Below are positions 9,050 through 18,017 of a DNA stretch of 64,000 bases, in pieces. The notes below the pieces were generated by a model. That model worked only from the letters and a program-made list of their open reading frames with translations. It did no database searches and had not been told where the DNA came from. The stretch lies in contig CAJUIK010000001.1 in NCBI GenBank assembly GCA_910585875.1, positions 44,256-108,255 of the forward strand, in the 5' to 3' direction. Position numbers and translations under genes: made by a program. The number at the start of each line of letters is the position of its first letter. Position 1 is the first letter of the stretch. This stretch comes from an uncultured Eubacteriales bacterium. Its GTDB lineage: Bacteria > Bacillota > Clostridia > Oscillospirales > Butyricicoccaceae.

Positions 9050-9151
9050 CTAATCGCCCGAACATGCGCCATGGCAGTTTATGTTCAGCGCTTTCGCCTC
9101 AGGCAGCATCAGTTCGTTCGTCGTTCTGGATTGACCTGTCAGAACCTTCAT
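9050..9151 (-). CDS. Putative RiPP precursor peptide (33 aa)
   Basis: A 33-residue ORF, too short for usual gene callers, opens with ATG at 9151 behind a perfect AAGGAGG site (9159-9165) and a consensus promoter. It begins MKVLTGQSRTTNEL and ends NINCHGACSGD. The two cysteines (C26, C30) and terminal Asp in a small, Gly/Ser-rich tail look like a core, and the polar front half like a leader. Directly downstream in the same direction lie a radical SAM/SPASM maturase and an ABC exporter, the classic layout of a sactipeptide- or ranthipeptide-type locus. The core matches no family I can name with confidence; the crosslink type (Cys thioether or C-C) is open. No Gly-Gly cleavage site is visible. 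Confidence 0.75.
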   Translation of the reverse strand: MKVLTGQSRTTNELMLPEAKALNINCHGACSGD

Positions 9152-9181
9152 TTCTATACCTCCTTTCGTATTAACAATTTT

Positions 9182-9210
9182 ATTATAATTTAAATCACTC
9201 TAAAAGTCAA
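9182..9210 (-). promoter_or_regulatory. Promoter of the RiPP cassette
   Basis: On the minus strand TTGACT (9205-9210) and a perfect TATAAT (9182-9187) are exactly 17 nt apart in an AT-rich setting, about 30 nt before the precursor ATG. No operator palindrome is evident. Confidence 0.88.
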
Positions 9211-9306
9211 TATTTTTTATAAACTTTCATTCTTATGCTAAATTAAATATGTATTCATATTGCCCTGTAAAGCGATTGAACGGGCGTTCATGGTTTTCAT
9301 TTAGTT

Positions 9307-10545
9307 TTAGGGCATTCCTGTTTGAGCAGGAAAGATTTCCTGGCTTCTTTGCTTTTCAAAAACCCCTTTGTCGTTTTTCTTCCAAACCCCCATGGTCTGC
9401 CGGAAGTCCTTTCCTGCCGTCTCCAGCAGCACGGCCTCCATGCGGATTTCCTCCTGGGCGGGGACATAGGCGTCCAGATAGGGATAGCAGGTCAGATCGC
9501 CTACGGCGGTAGCCTGGCCGGTTTCCGAACCTTCGTCCCAATCGGAAACGTCCATCTCCGCTGCGGCGGACAGCTGATCGTCTGCGTAAATCTCCACCCG
9601 CACGGCGTTCAGAAACAGATTGTGGCCGCCGGAGATTTCCACCTGGCCGGGACCTTTGAAAGCCACGCCCCGGCTGTCGCACTCCGCTTCTCCCTTGTAA
9701 ATCGACTGCATGGTATAGAAATAATCCGATTTGACGCCCACAATGTTCCCCACCGACTGGCTTTCCACTTGTCCGTCGGGCCGGGTAATGTTGGCTACAA
9801 TCTGGATATCGTCGGACAGGGGGAGGCGAATCGCCGCAAAAAAGAGGGGGGCGGGGCCGGGCAAAGCCGCCGCCGTCTGAGTTTCTAAATCCCAGCCGGA
9901 GCAGGTGAAGGAAACCTCCGTCCCCTCCTGATACTGCTCCAGGGTGACCCGGACCCCAATTTCCACCTGGTTTTCCTCCGGGAAGACCTGATTCACCCGG
10001 AATTCGCTTTGGGAGAATAGGGCGTCTTCCGCCGGGCCGGCCGGGATCAGGGCTGTAGGCGGAAGGCTTTCCATGCTGTTCAGCCGCGTATTGACGTCGG
10101 AAATGCGCCGGTTGGCGTCCTCCAACTGGAGCTCCAGCTGATGGAATCGGACTGCCAGCCAAGCCGCGGCGGCGAAGACCAAGGCCAGCCCGACAAAACC
10201 GGCCGCGCCCGCCCAAACCAGGCGGCTGGATCTCCAAGCCCTGGGCTTTCCCTCCTCTGGCCCTTGTCTGGGCTCCTGTCCCGCCCCTTCGGCCTGGAAC
10301 CCGGATTGTTCAGGCGGCTCCGAAGGCGGGCCGGCCTGGGCATCTGGCGATTCCAAGCCCATCAGCTGCTCCATGGTGACGCCGAACAGCCGGGAAAGGT
10401 CCTCCAGCCGCTCGATTTCCGGCATGGCTCCGCCGCTCTCCCATTTGGAAATGGCCTGGCGGGAGACTCCCATCTCCTCCGCCAGCTTTTCCTGGGACAT
10501 TCCCCGCTCCCGCCGCAGCCGGCCTATGGTTTCATTGAGTTTCAT
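9307..10545 (-). CDS. Membrane-anchored XRE-family transcription regulator
   Basis: 412 aa. Residues 1-60 are a canonical XRE helix-turn-helix ([20 protein letters not shown]). A Pro/Gln/Glu-rich linker follows, then one transmembrane helix near residues 130-155 ([20 protein letters not shown]), a short coiled coil ([18 protein letters not shown]), and an outer domain of about 230 residues that I do not recognise. This is a one-component sensor layout: DNA binding inside, sensing outside. The start at 10545 is set by AGGAGGA just upstream; a longer in-frame start at 10611 has none. It lies upstream of, and in line with, the RiPP cassette but has different base composition and its own spacing, so regulation of the cassette is only a possibility. 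Confidence 0.8.
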   Translation of the reverse strand: MKLNETIGRLRRERGMSQEKLAEEMGVSRQAISKWESGGAMPEIERLEDLSRLFGVTMEQLMGLESPDAQAGPPSEPPEQSGFQAEGAGQEPRQGPEEGKPRAWRSSRLVWAGAAGFVGLALVFAAAAWLAVRFHQLELQLEDANRRISDVNTRLNSMESLPPTALIPAGPAEDALFSQSEFRVNQVFPEENQVEIGVRVTLEQYQEGTEVSFTCSGWDLETQTAAALPGPAPLFFAAIRLPLSDDIQIVANITRPDGQVESQSVGNIVGVKSDYFYTMQSIYKGEAECDSRGVAFKGPGQVEISGGHNLFLNAVRVEIYADDQLSAAAEMDVSDWDEGSETGQATAVGDLTCYPYLDAYVPAQEEIRMEAVLLETAGKDFRQTMGVWKKNDKGVFEKQRSQEIFPAQTGMP

Positions 10546-10621
10546 AGTCTTCCTCCTATCTGTTTCTTTATAATTATAGAGAAAAAATATAAATTTCCAG
10601 AAATAATTCAAAAAAATCGAT

Positions 10622-10651
10622 TGGACAAAGTCTCCTTTCTGTGTTTATAAT
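10622..10651 (+). promoter_or_regulatory. Probable promoter of the NitT/TauT-type ABC operon
   Basis: TGGACA (10622-10627) and TATAAT (10646-10651) are 18 nt apart, about 100 nt before the permease start. A second TATAAT-like box near 10712 lacks a good -35. Confidence 0.6.
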
Positions 10652-10753
10652 CAAATGCGTTTCCAAAGAGGCCCGCTCTGGAAACCCGCGGCGCTTTTTC
10701 AACTGCGCCGACTTTATAATAACCGACAGACGCTGCCGAAACAATAGGAGAGA

Positions 10754-11845
10754 ATGCCAATGAATACAGAAGAACGCAATAAAGAGGGCATATTGGTGGA
10801 AGACGCAAAATCCGCCAAAAAGCTGACTCGCGATATGCTGGCCGAGCTGGAGCAAAAGGAAAAGACGCCTGCCCAAAGGGTCTTCGATTTTTTCATTTCC
10901 ATCAGCCCTATGCTGGCCGCCGCCCTGGCCGCAGCCGAATATCTGCTGGTTCCCACGCTGGACAGGTTTGTCAGCTCCCATGTCAACCCCGAACGGTATC
11001 TGATCCTTTTGGCCGCGCCTGCGGCAGCCTATTTTGTCTTTTGGCTCCGTTCTCTCGTCAAATATCAGAGCGGCCAGAAAAAGTATTATTGGACTATCGT
11101 TCACAAAGCCCCTCTTTACAGCGTCGTCTTTCTGGCTCTTATGGCCCTGGACCTGCTGACGCTCAAATCGGGCAAGCTGCTGTATCCCTTTATCCCCTGG
11201 GTCAACGATATCATCAACGCCGCCATAAGCGATTGGCCCAATCTGCTCAAGAGCTGCTTTTTCTCCCTCAAGCTCCTGTTCAGCGGCTATTTCCTGGGCG
11301 TCGCCGCCGGATTGCTGACAGGCATCGCCTGCGGCTACAGCGAAAGAGTCAACTACTGGATCAACCCTATCGTCAAGGTCCTGGGCCCTATCCCCACGGC
11401 GACCTGGGTGCCCCTTATCATGATTATCTTCCCCAGCCTTGCCGGGGGCGCCGTCTTTATCATCGCCCTTGGCGCCTGGTTTGCCGTCACGCTGGCCTCC
11501 AGAACAGGCATACAGAATATCGACCGCAGCCTCTTTGACGCCGCCAAGATACTGGGCGCCAAGGAGCGCCAGCTGGTCTTCCGCGTGGCCATCCCTTCGG
11601 CTATGCCCAATATCCTGCAAGGCATGACTCAGGGCATGAGCTCAGCCTGCGTCTCCCTGATGGTAGCCGAGATGCTGGGCGTCGAAGCCGGCCTTGGCTG
11701 GTATATCACATGGGCCAAGTCCTGGGCGCTTTACAACCGGATGTTCGCCGCTATCGTGGCGCTGTGTATCATCTTCAATGTGGTCACAAATACCCTCAAT
11801 GCCGTCAAAAAACACGCCCTTCGCTGGCAGAACGGAGTAAAGTAA
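10754..11845 (+). CDS. ABC importer permease, NitT/TauT type
   Basis: Inner-membrane permease, 363 aa, of the nitrate/taurine/sulfonate-type importers. It has a polar N-terminal tail of about 50 residues, then at least seven hydrophobic segments, and the binding-protein-dependent transport fold in the last 200 residues with the ATPase-contact loop around GAKERQLVFRVAIPSAMP. It is longer than typical SsuC/TauC (about 260 aa) because of two extra N-terminal helices. ATG at 10754 or 10760 both fit the TAGGAGAG site. It leads the operon permease-ATPase-binding protein; the gap to the ATPase gene is 1 nt. Confidence 0.88.
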   Translation: MPMNTEERNKEGILVEDAKSAKKLTRDMLAELEQKEKTPAQRVFDFFISISPMLAAALAAAEYLLVPTLDRFVSSHVNPERYLILLAAPAAAYFVFWLRSLVKYQSGQKKYYWTIVHKAPLYSVVFLALMALDLLTLKSGKLLYPFIPWVNDIINAAISDWPNLLKSCFFSLKLLFSGYFLGVAAGLLTGIACGYSERVNYWINPIVKVLGPIPTATWVPLIMIIFPSLAGGAVFIIALGAWFAVTLASRTGIQNIDRSLFDAAKILGAKERQLVFRVAIPSAMPNILQGMTQGMSSACVSLMVAEMLGVEAGLGWYITWAKSWALYNRMFAAIVALCIIFNVVTNTLNAVKKHALRWQNGVK

Positions 11846-11846
11846 T

Positions 11847-12614
11847 ATGGCAGAAGCACTGATTTTAAAGATAGACGGCGTTTCAAAGAGCTTTGCCCGC
11901 GTCGAGACAAACGACATCACAAACGCCCTTGAGAATATCAACCTGGAGCTGCGCCAGGGCGAGTTTATCAGCCTTGTGGGCACCTCGGGCTGCGGAAAAT
12001 CCACCATGCTGCGCCTGATCGCCGGGCTGATTACCCCCACATACGGCCAGCTGACGGTGGACGGCCAAAAAATAGAGGGAACCTCCCCCGACAGAGGCAT
12101 GGTTTTCCAGCAGCCCACCCTTTTCCCCTGGCAGACGGTAGAGCAAAACCTCTCCTTCAGCTTCCGTATGAGAGGCGCTTATGCCGAAAATAAAGATAAA
12201 GTCGAACGTATCTTGAAGGTCATTGGCCTTGAAAATTTTAGAAACGATTACCCCGCCCAGCTTTCCGGCGGCATGGCCCAGCGCGTGGCTTTGGCCCGCA
12301 CGCTGATTTGCAGCCCCAAAATCCTGCTGCTGGACGAGCCTTTGGGCGCTTTGGATGCGTTTACCCGCATGAATATGCAGGATGAAATCCTCTCCATGTG
12401 GAGAGAAAACCGCCAGCTTGTCGTCATGGTCACCCATGATGTGGACGAAGCCATTTATATGGGCACCAAGGTGGTCGTCATGGACGCCCATCCCGGCCGC
12501 GTCAAGGCAGAGATCCCCATCGAGCTGGAATATCCCCGCAACCGAAGCAGTTCCCAATTCGTCGAGTACCGCAATCAAATTCTTGATATGCTGAACTACG
12601 GCGGTAAGGAATAA
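11847..12614 (+). CDS. ABC importer ATPase, NitT/TauT type
   Basis: 255 aa ATPase of the SsuB/TauB group. Motifs in order: Walker A GTSGCGKST (about residues 48-56), Q-loop FQQPTLFPWQ, signature LSGGMAQRV, Walker B ILLLDEP, and switch His in VMVTHDVDEA. The start lies directly behind the permease stop with a GGAGTAAAGT site inside the permease end, so the two are coupled. It powers uptake with the permease and the lipoprotein that follow the same transcript. Confidence 0.92.
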   Translation: MAEALILKIDGVSKSFARVETNDITNALENINLELRQGEFISLVGTSGCGKSTMLRLIAGLITPTYGQLTVDGQKIEGTSPDRGMVFQQPTLFPWQTVEQNLSFSFRMRGAYAENKDKVERILKVIGLENFRNDYPAQLSGGMAQRVALARTLICSPKILLLDEPLGALDAFTRMNMQDEILSMWRENRQLVVMVTHDVDEAIYMGTKVVVMDAHPGRVKAEIPIELEYPRNRSSSQFVEYRNQILDMLNYGGKE

Positions 12615-12640
12615 AAAAATCTTTGTAAGGAGAAAGAGCA

Positions 12641-13750
12641 ATGAAACGTATGAAGAGAGTTCTCTGCCTGCTGCTCTGTCTGGCTATGGCTTTCCCTCTT
12701 GCTGCCTGCAGCAAAGAAGAGGGCCAGCAGGGAGGGAGCGACGTCAACCAGCCCGGCGAGGAAAAAAATCCGGCCGAAAACAATGACGGTTCCGCCGATA
12801 AGGAAGGCGAGCCTGCCGACGGCGACGCCGAACTTTCCGAAGAGGAAGCCATGAAGCTGGAGCCCGCTTACGGAACCGAGCTGCATTATATGATGGGTTC
12901 GGGCTGCACCGCCGGCCCCGCCGTGGCCGAATTGAAGGGTTATTATGAAGAGCTGGGCCTCAACGTCAAGGGCGTCAAGGCGGATAGCGACGTGGAAGCC
13001 CTGGGCACAGGCCAGGTGGAGATCAACGTGGGACATATCGCCAAGCAATTTGTCCCCGCCACCAACGGCGTCGACATCGTCTTTGTCGGCGGCGCCCACA
13101 GCGGCTGCAAAACCCTGTTTGTCCTGGCCGACAGCCCCTATCAGACCCTGGAAGATCTGAAGGGCACAAAGGTTTCCACGCCCAACGGCATCGGCAAGAG
13201 CGACTATAATATCACAGCCCGCCTCTTTATCGCCGACGGCATCGACCCCCTGAACGACGTGGAGCTGACTCCCGTTGAAAACGACGCCTGCGTCCCGGCC
13301 ATGCAGAACGGCGAGATTTCGGCGGCTCTGCTGTCCGATACATACGCCTGGTCCATGGTCAACGACGGCCTGCTGCGCCCCATCCGCTCCATGCTGGACG
13401 AGGACCTGAATCAGCTCTGCTGCGTGATCACCATGAACGGAACCTTTGTCAAGAACAACCCCATCCATGCCAAGAAACTTGTGGAGGCTGTCAAGAAGGC
13501 CCACAGATGGATGGCAGACAATGTGGAGGAAGCCACAGACTTCATGCTGGAAAACAACCTCAACAGCGGCGACAGACAGATGAACATCGACCAGAACGAC
13601 AAGCAGCAGTTCGGCCCGGACGATTCCTTCGCCGAATCCCAGCTGAGACTGATTGCCGAAGACTATCTGGAGTATGGCCTGATGACCACCACAGACGACG
13701 TCGACACCATTATGGAGAAGTATTGGATGCCTCTGGCGCCCGAAGCCTAA
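12641..13750 (+). CDS. NMT1/THI5-like substrate-binding lipoprotein
   Basis: Extracellular solute-binding lipoprotein, 369 aa. A signal peptide with a canonical lipobox (LAAC, Cys23) leads into a Glu/Asn/Asp-rich linker (24-75), then the periplasmic-binding fold typical of NitT/TauT systems (GYYEELGLNV, LEDLKGTKVSTPNGIG). The substrate is unknown; aliphatic sulfonates, taurine, nitrate and thiamine precursors are all used by relatives. A conserved set of Asp/Cys residues (CTAGPAV, SGCKT, DACVPAM) might line the pocket. It starts after AAGGAGAAAGAG and ends just before a strong terminator. Confidence 0.88.
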   Translation: MKRMKRVLCLLLCLAMAFPLAACSKEEGQQGGSDVNQPGEEKNPAENNDGSADKEGEPADGDAELSEEEAMKLEPAYGTELHYMMGSGCTAGPAVAELKGYYEELGLNVKGVKADSDVEALGTGQVEINVGHIAKQFVPATNGVDIVFVGGAHSGCKTLFVLADSPYQTLEDLKGTKVSTPNGIGKSDYNITARLFIADGIDPLNDVELTPVENDACVPAMQNGEISAALLSDTYAWSMVNDGLLRPIRSMLDEDLNQLCCVITMNGTFVKNNPIHAKKLVEAVKKAHRWMADNVEEATDFMLENNLNSGDRQMNIDQNDKQQFGPDDSFAESQLRLIAEDYLEYGLMTTTDDVDTIMEKYWMPLAPEA

Positions 13751-13770
13751 GCATTTGTTTGAAACCCTTT

Positions 13771-13808
13771 GGCCCCCACAAAATCCCCCGATTTTGTGGG
13801 GGCCTTTG
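13771..13808 (+). terminator. Terminator of the NitT/TauT-type operon
   Basis: A perfect 15-bp stem, GGCCCCCACAAAATC and its complement (13771-13785 / 13790-13804), is followed by a short T stretch. Confidence 0.8.
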
Positions 13809-13954
13809 TCCGCGTGGGCGGACAGCCAAACTGCGCGGCGGGCTGCTCAGCCGGCCTTGGGCCATGGCGCCAACGGCCTTTACGCAAAAGGCTGAGGAGG
13901 GCGCGCTCATTGTTTGTCTCCCCGCCGCGCCCACACGAGCTTGGACGTCAGGCC
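13809..13954 (+). repeat. Dispersed structured repeat, copy A
   Basis: Noncoding sequence between convergent genes. It shares several blocks with copy B (33954-34112): TGCTCAGCC, then CCTTG, then ATGGCGCCAAC, then CGCAAA, and near the 3' end ACACGAG. Blocks recur in the same order with local self-complementary arms. The rest of the gap to 14124 holds only the ABC-exporter terminator. Confidence 0.65.
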
Positions 13955-14060
13955 TATTATACCCTCCCCCAAGGCGCCGAGACTACCAACCAGCACTTTC
14001 TTCCGGGCAGATTTTTTGTCAACCAACGGTTGCAGCCGGGCAAAAAACGGCAAAAATGGC

Positions 14061-14111
14061 GAAAAAGCCGCTGGAATCGCCCTCGGCAATCCCCAGGGCG
14101 GTTCCAGCGGC
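14061..14111 (-). terminator. Terminator of the heterodimeric ABC exporter operon
   Basis: On the minus strand, GCCGCTGGAACCGCCCT pairs with AGGGCGATTCCAGCGGC (one mismatch) and is followed by TTTTTC. Confidence 0.8.
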
Positions 14112-14124
14112 ATTTCTCATTCTA

Positions 14125-15951
14125 TCACATAATCTGACGGTATTGTTCCTCTTCAAACTGACGGGTATACAGGGAATAATAATATCCCTGCTGCCGCAGC
14201 AGACTGCGGTGGGTTCCCTGCTCGATGATTTTGCCGTCTCGCACCACCAGAATCATGTCGGCGTTTTTGACTGTGGACAACCGGTGGGCGATGACAAAAG
14301 AAGTGCGGCCCTGAAGCACATGGCCGATGACCTGCTGAATCGTGGCCTCGGTTTCGGTGTCCACCGAGGAGGTGGCTTCGTCCAGCACGAAGATGCGGGG
14401 GTCGGCCACAATAGCCCGGGCGATGGAGATCAGCTGCTTCTGGCCGGTGGAAAGCCGCCCGCCGCCCTCGCCCACCTGGGCGTCGTAGCCGCCGGCCAAC
14501 TCCATGATAAAATCGTGGGCGCTGGCCATTTTGGCGGCGGCGATAATCTCCTCCTCCGTGGCGTCCAGCTTGCCGTAGCGAATGTTTTCCCGGATGGTTC
14601 CGGTGAAAAGGTGGGGGGATTGGAGCACATAGCCGATGTTGCTGTGCAGCCAGAGCAGGCCCCGTTGGCGGTAATCCACGCCGTCGATGAGGACGCGGCC
14701 GCCGGTGGGTTCATAAAACCGACAGGCCAGGTTCACCAAGGTGGATTTGCCCGCTCCCGTCTCGCCCACAATGGCCACCGTGGCGCCTGCCGGAATATCC
14801 AGGTTGAAATGCTCCAACACGTTGACGTCCCCGTCTGGATAGCGGAACGTCACGTCTTCAAATCGGATATTGCCTTGGATGGGCTCCCAGTTTTCCCGCT
14901 TGGGGCAGAAGAGATCTCCATATTTCTCCAGCACCTCTGGGGAATCCTGAATCATGGGCTCGGTAGCCAGCAGCAGGTTCACCCGCTCCACGCTGGCCTG
15001 GACGGAAATAGCGTCCGCAATCACGCCCACCGTCATTTGAATGGGCTCCACAATGTTCAGCGTATAGGAAATAAAGACCGCCAAGGCGCCCAGCGAGACG
15101 CCCCAAGGGCCGGCGTTGACGCCGGCGGCGGACATCACCAGGGCTAGGGACACCGAGCCCATAAACATCACCAAGGGCTGGAACACTGCGTGGAGGGTCT
15201 TGGAGCGCATGGCCTTGCGGCGCATATCCCAGTTGATCTGGTCGAACTGGGCGCAGACCTGCTCCTCGATGGCCAAAGACTTGATGGTCTTTGCGCCGGA
15301 GATATTCTCGTTGAAAGAAGCCGTCAGCACCGAATTGGCGTGGCGCACCTGCCGGTTGGCGTGGAGCAGACGGCGCTGGAAATAGACGCACACCAGGCCG
15401 ATGGGCGGCGCCACCAACAGCGCCAGCAAGGCCAGCCGCCAGGAGAGCAGCAGCATAGAAACGGCGGCAAAAATCAGGTAAAACAGGTTCCAGATAAAAT
15501 CCGCCAGCCGCCAGGACAGGATGCCGCCCAGCTGGTTGGTGTCGCTCATCACCCGGGCCACGATATAGCCCACAGGCGTCGTGTTGAAATAGGCCAGGGG
15601 CAGCCGCTGCAAATGCTCGAAGCAGGCGTCCCGCAGGGCTTGGCCCACCCGCATTTCGATGGTGATGGCCTGCTGGCAAAAGACCACGTTGGCCCCGGTC
15701 TGCATCAGCGCTGTCAGGATATACAGGGCCGCGAAGGCGCCGATACCCCGCAGATCGCCGTCGGCGATAAAATGGTCGATGGCATACCGGCTGAAATAGG
15801 GGAAGATCGCGTCAAACAGGGCTGTGGCTATGGAAGCCAGCAGCAGCCAGAGAAACGGCTTTTTGAGAAATACAATATATTTCCATAATCTTTTCCACTC
15901 GGAAAAATCAAAGGAGGTAGGGTAATTGTATTCATGGGGCTTTTCGCTCAT
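14125..15951 (-). CDS. ABC exporter subunit (canonical Walker B half)
   Basis: 608 aa type-1 ABC exporter half. Six transmembrane segments occupy about residues 30-320; the ATPase follows with Walker A GETGAGKST, a non-standard signature LSTGQKQLIS, Walker B IFVLDEATSSVD with the catalytic Glu, and His in VIAHRLS. Its ATG overlaps the previous gene's stop by 4 nt (ATGA). Paired with the upstream half it should form a heterodimer of the BmrCD/LmrCD kind, exporting drugs, lipids or peptides. The substrate cannot be read from the sequence. Confidence 0.9.
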   Translation of the reverse strand: MSEKPHEYNYPTSFDFSEWKRLWKYIVFLKKPFLWLLLASIATALFDAIFPYFSRYAIDHFIADGDLRGIGAFAALYILTALMQTGANVVFCQQAITIEMRVGQALRDACFEHLQRLPLAYFNTTPVGYIVARVMSDTNQLGGILSWRLADFIWNLFYLIFAAVSMLLLSWRLALLALLVAPPIGLVCVYFQRRLLHANRQVRHANSVLTASFNENISGAKTIKSLAIEEQVCAQFDQINWDMRRKAMRSKTLHAVFQPLVMFMGSVSLALVMSAAGVNAGPWGVSLGALAVFISYTLNIVEPIQMTVGVIADAISVQASVERVNLLLATEPMIQDSPEVLEKYGDLFCPKRENWEPIQGNIRFEDVTFRYPDGDVNVLEHFNLDIPAGATVAIVGETGAGKSTLVNLACRFYEPTGGRVLIDGVDYRQRGLLWLHSNIGYVLQSPHLFTGTIRENIRYGKLDATEEEIIAAAKMASAHDFIMELAGGYDAQVGEGGGRLSTGQKQLISIARAIVADPRIFVLDEATSSVDTETEATIQQVIGHVLQGRTSFVIAHRLSTVKNADMILVVRDGKIIEQGTHRSLLRQQGYYYSLYTRQFEEEQYRQIM

Positions 15952-17792
15952 ATCGTCTCCTCCTTCGTCTCGTTTTCCACTTCTTCGGCCACCAGGCTCT
16001 GGATGCGGTAAATGCGCTGGTATAGGCCCGGCTGCTCCAGCAGCTGCCGGTGGGTCCCCTGCTGAACCGCCCGGCCCCCTTCCAGCACCAGGATTTTATC
16101 CGCCTCCATCAGGGTGGTCACCCGGTGGGAAATGATGATGGCCGTGGCTTTCTTGGGCCGCCGGGCCAAAGCCCGGCGGATCTGGGCGTCGGTTTCCGTG
16201 TCCACGGCGGACAGGGAATCGTCAAACACCAGCACAGGCGGGTCCGACGCCAGCGTGCGGGCGATGGCCAGCCGCTGCTGCTGGCCGCCGGAAAGAGTGA
16301 CGCCCCGCTCGCCCAACATGGTTTCATAGCCTTGGGAAAAGCCCAGCACAGACTGATGGATGGCGGCGGTTTCCGCGGCCTCCAGCAGCTCCTGCTCGCT
16401 TTTGTCCGGGGCGGCGGCCCGCAGGTTTTCCATGATGGTGCGGGAAAAGAGGAAGGGCTCCTGCAAGGTCACGCCGATGTTTTTGCGCAGGTAGCTTCGG
16501 CGGATTTTGCGGATGTCCACGCCGTCCAGCAAAATGGTCCCCTGGCCCTCCGGCAGCTCATAAAGCCGGTTGAGCAGGTGCGTCAGGGTGGATTTGCCGC
16601 TGCCCGTTCCCCCTAAAATGGCCAGAGTCTGGCCGGGCTCCACAGTGAACGACACGTCTTCCAACACCTTGTGCTTGCCATAGGAGAAGCTGACGCGGCG
16701 GAATTCGATTTTGCCCCGGACAGGCGGCTCCCCCTCTTCTGGAGAATTCTCCTCGGGCCGGGCCAGCAGGATTTCCCGCAGACGGCCGATGGAAACCCCG
16801 GCCTTGCTCATCTCGCCGATGATACGGCCCAGCCGCCGGGTGGGCCAGGTCAGCATTCCGTTATACATGATAAAGGTGATCAGAGCGCCGCCCGTCATGT
16901 TGCCCTCCACCGCCTGCCAAGCGCCGAAGAGCACCACCACGGCCCCCTGGGCCACGTTGATAAAATCGCCCAGGCTCCAGTAAATGGCCATCAGCCAGCC
17001 CACTTTGATCCACCGGCGGGAAAACTCGGCGTTCTGCCGCTGGAATTGATCCAGCGAATAGCGCTCCCGGCCGAAGGCTTTGACGACCCGAACGCCGGTG
17101 AGGTTTTCCTGGGTCATGGCGGTGAGCTCGCCCTCGGCCTCGTCCGCCGTGCGGAACCGCCGGCCGATCAGTCGGTAAAACATCCCAGAATATCCCATGA
17201 TAATGGGGATGCCCACAAAAGCGGCGGCGGCCAGAGGCGCGTTGATGGAAAACATCAGCGCAAAGGCCCCGGCCAGCATGACGACGATGCGCAGCAGGTC
17301 GGTCAGCTGGGCGGCGGCGAAGTTGCGCACCGTATCCACATCCGAAGAGCAGCGCTGCATGATATCGCCGGTCTGCACCCCCATATGCCAGCTGTAGGGC
17401 AGGCGCTGGATATGGTCAAACAGCCGCTGACGCAGGGAAAAAGCCAGGCTTTCGCTGAGCTTGGCGGCCAGATACTGCCGCAGCATATTGAAGCCGGCGG
17501 AAAGGGCCACCGCAGCCAAAAAGGCCCCGGCCAGCAAAACCATATGGTCCCGCAGCCAAAGGCGGCCCCCCAGGCCCTGAACCCAGCCCAGCAACGGGCC
17601 GGGCAGCTCCATGGGCTTTTCTCCGATGACGGAATCCACGATGAAGCCCACCAGCGCCGGAGATAAAAAGGACGCGGCCACGCTGGCAAACATGGCGGCC
17701 ACGCAGGCGGCGAACACCCGCCAGTTGCCTTGCATCAGCTCCAGGATAAAGCCGCCGTTGCCGGCCGCCGGGGGACGATTCTGATTGGACAT
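15948..17792 (-). CDS. ABC exporter subunit (degenerate Walker B half)
   Basis: 614 aa, first gene of the two-gene exporter operon. Transmembrane domain in the first 330 residues, then Walker A GGTGSGKST, canonical signature LSGGQQQR, but Walker B VLVFDDSLSAVD, where Asp replaces the catalytic Glu. With the LSTGQ signature of its partner this gives one degenerate and one active ATP site, the known design of heterodimeric bacterial exporters. An AAAGGAGG site precedes ATG 17792. Confidence 0.9.
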   Translation of the reverse strand: MSNQNRPPAAGNGGFILELMQGNWRVFAACVAAMFASVAASFLSPALVGFIVDSVIGEKPMELPGPLLGWVQGLGGRLWLRDHMVLLAGAFLAAVALSAGFNMLRQYLAAKLSESLAFSLRQRLFDHIQRLPYSWHMGVQTGDIMQRCSSDVDTVRNFAAAQLTDLLRIVVMLAGAFALMFSINAPLAAAAFVGIPIIMGYSGMFYRLIGRRFRTADEAEGELTAMTQENLTGVRVVKAFGRERYSLDQFQRQNAEFSRRWIKVGWLMAIYWSLGDFINVAQGAVVVLFGAWQAVEGNMTGGALITFIMYNGMLTWPTRRLGRIIGEMSKAGVSIGRLREILLARPEENSPEEGEPPVRGKIEFRRVSFSYGKHKVLEDVSFTVEPGQTLAILGGTGSGKSTLTHLLNRLYELPEGQGTILLDGVDIRKIRRSYLRKNIGVTLQEPFLFSRTIMENLRAAAPDKSEQELLEAAETAAIHQSVLGFSQGYETMLGERGVTLSGGQQQRLAIARTLASDPPVLVFDDSLSAVDTETDAQIRRALARRPKKATAIIISHRVTTLMEADKILVLEGGRAVQQGTHRQLLEQPGLYQRIYRIQSLVAEEVENETKEETI

Positions 17793-17911
17793 AAACGCGC
17801 CTCCTTTGCGATGTCGTTTCTATGGGAAAATAGGAAAACATCCCGTGAATTTGGCAGGAGGGCTTGCCGCGCCCCTGCAAGCGCCCGGCCCCAGACCTGT
17901 TCTCAACGGAT

Positions 17912-17940
17912 AGTATAACACAGATCCCCGCCTTTTGCCA
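17912..17940 (-). promoter_or_regulatory. Promoter of the heterodimeric ABC exporter operon
   Basis: Minus-strand TGGCAA (17935-17940) and TATACT (17912-17917) with a 17-nt spacer, giving a leader of about 115 nt. Confidence 0.65.
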
Positions 17941-17970
17941 GCCTGCGAGGCCCGCCGATAAATCCGACGC

Positions 17971-18009
17971 AAAAAACAAATGTCCGCCCCATGCAGCGGG
18001 GCGGACATT
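17971..18009 (-). terminator. Terminator of the P-type ATPase gene
   Basis: The stem AATGTCCGCCCC and its complement around a short loop is followed on the minus strand by TTTGTTTTTT. It lies just after the ATPase stop at 18018. A very similar hairpin ends the hydrogenase operon (33181). Confidence 0.85.
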
Positions 18010-18017
18010 CAAACTCG

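Noticed and set aside
9240..9306. A 20-codon minus-strand frame (MKTMNARSIALQ...) as a second RiPP precursor
   Set aside because: No ribosome site, no core-like tail, and it lies upstream of the cassette promoter.
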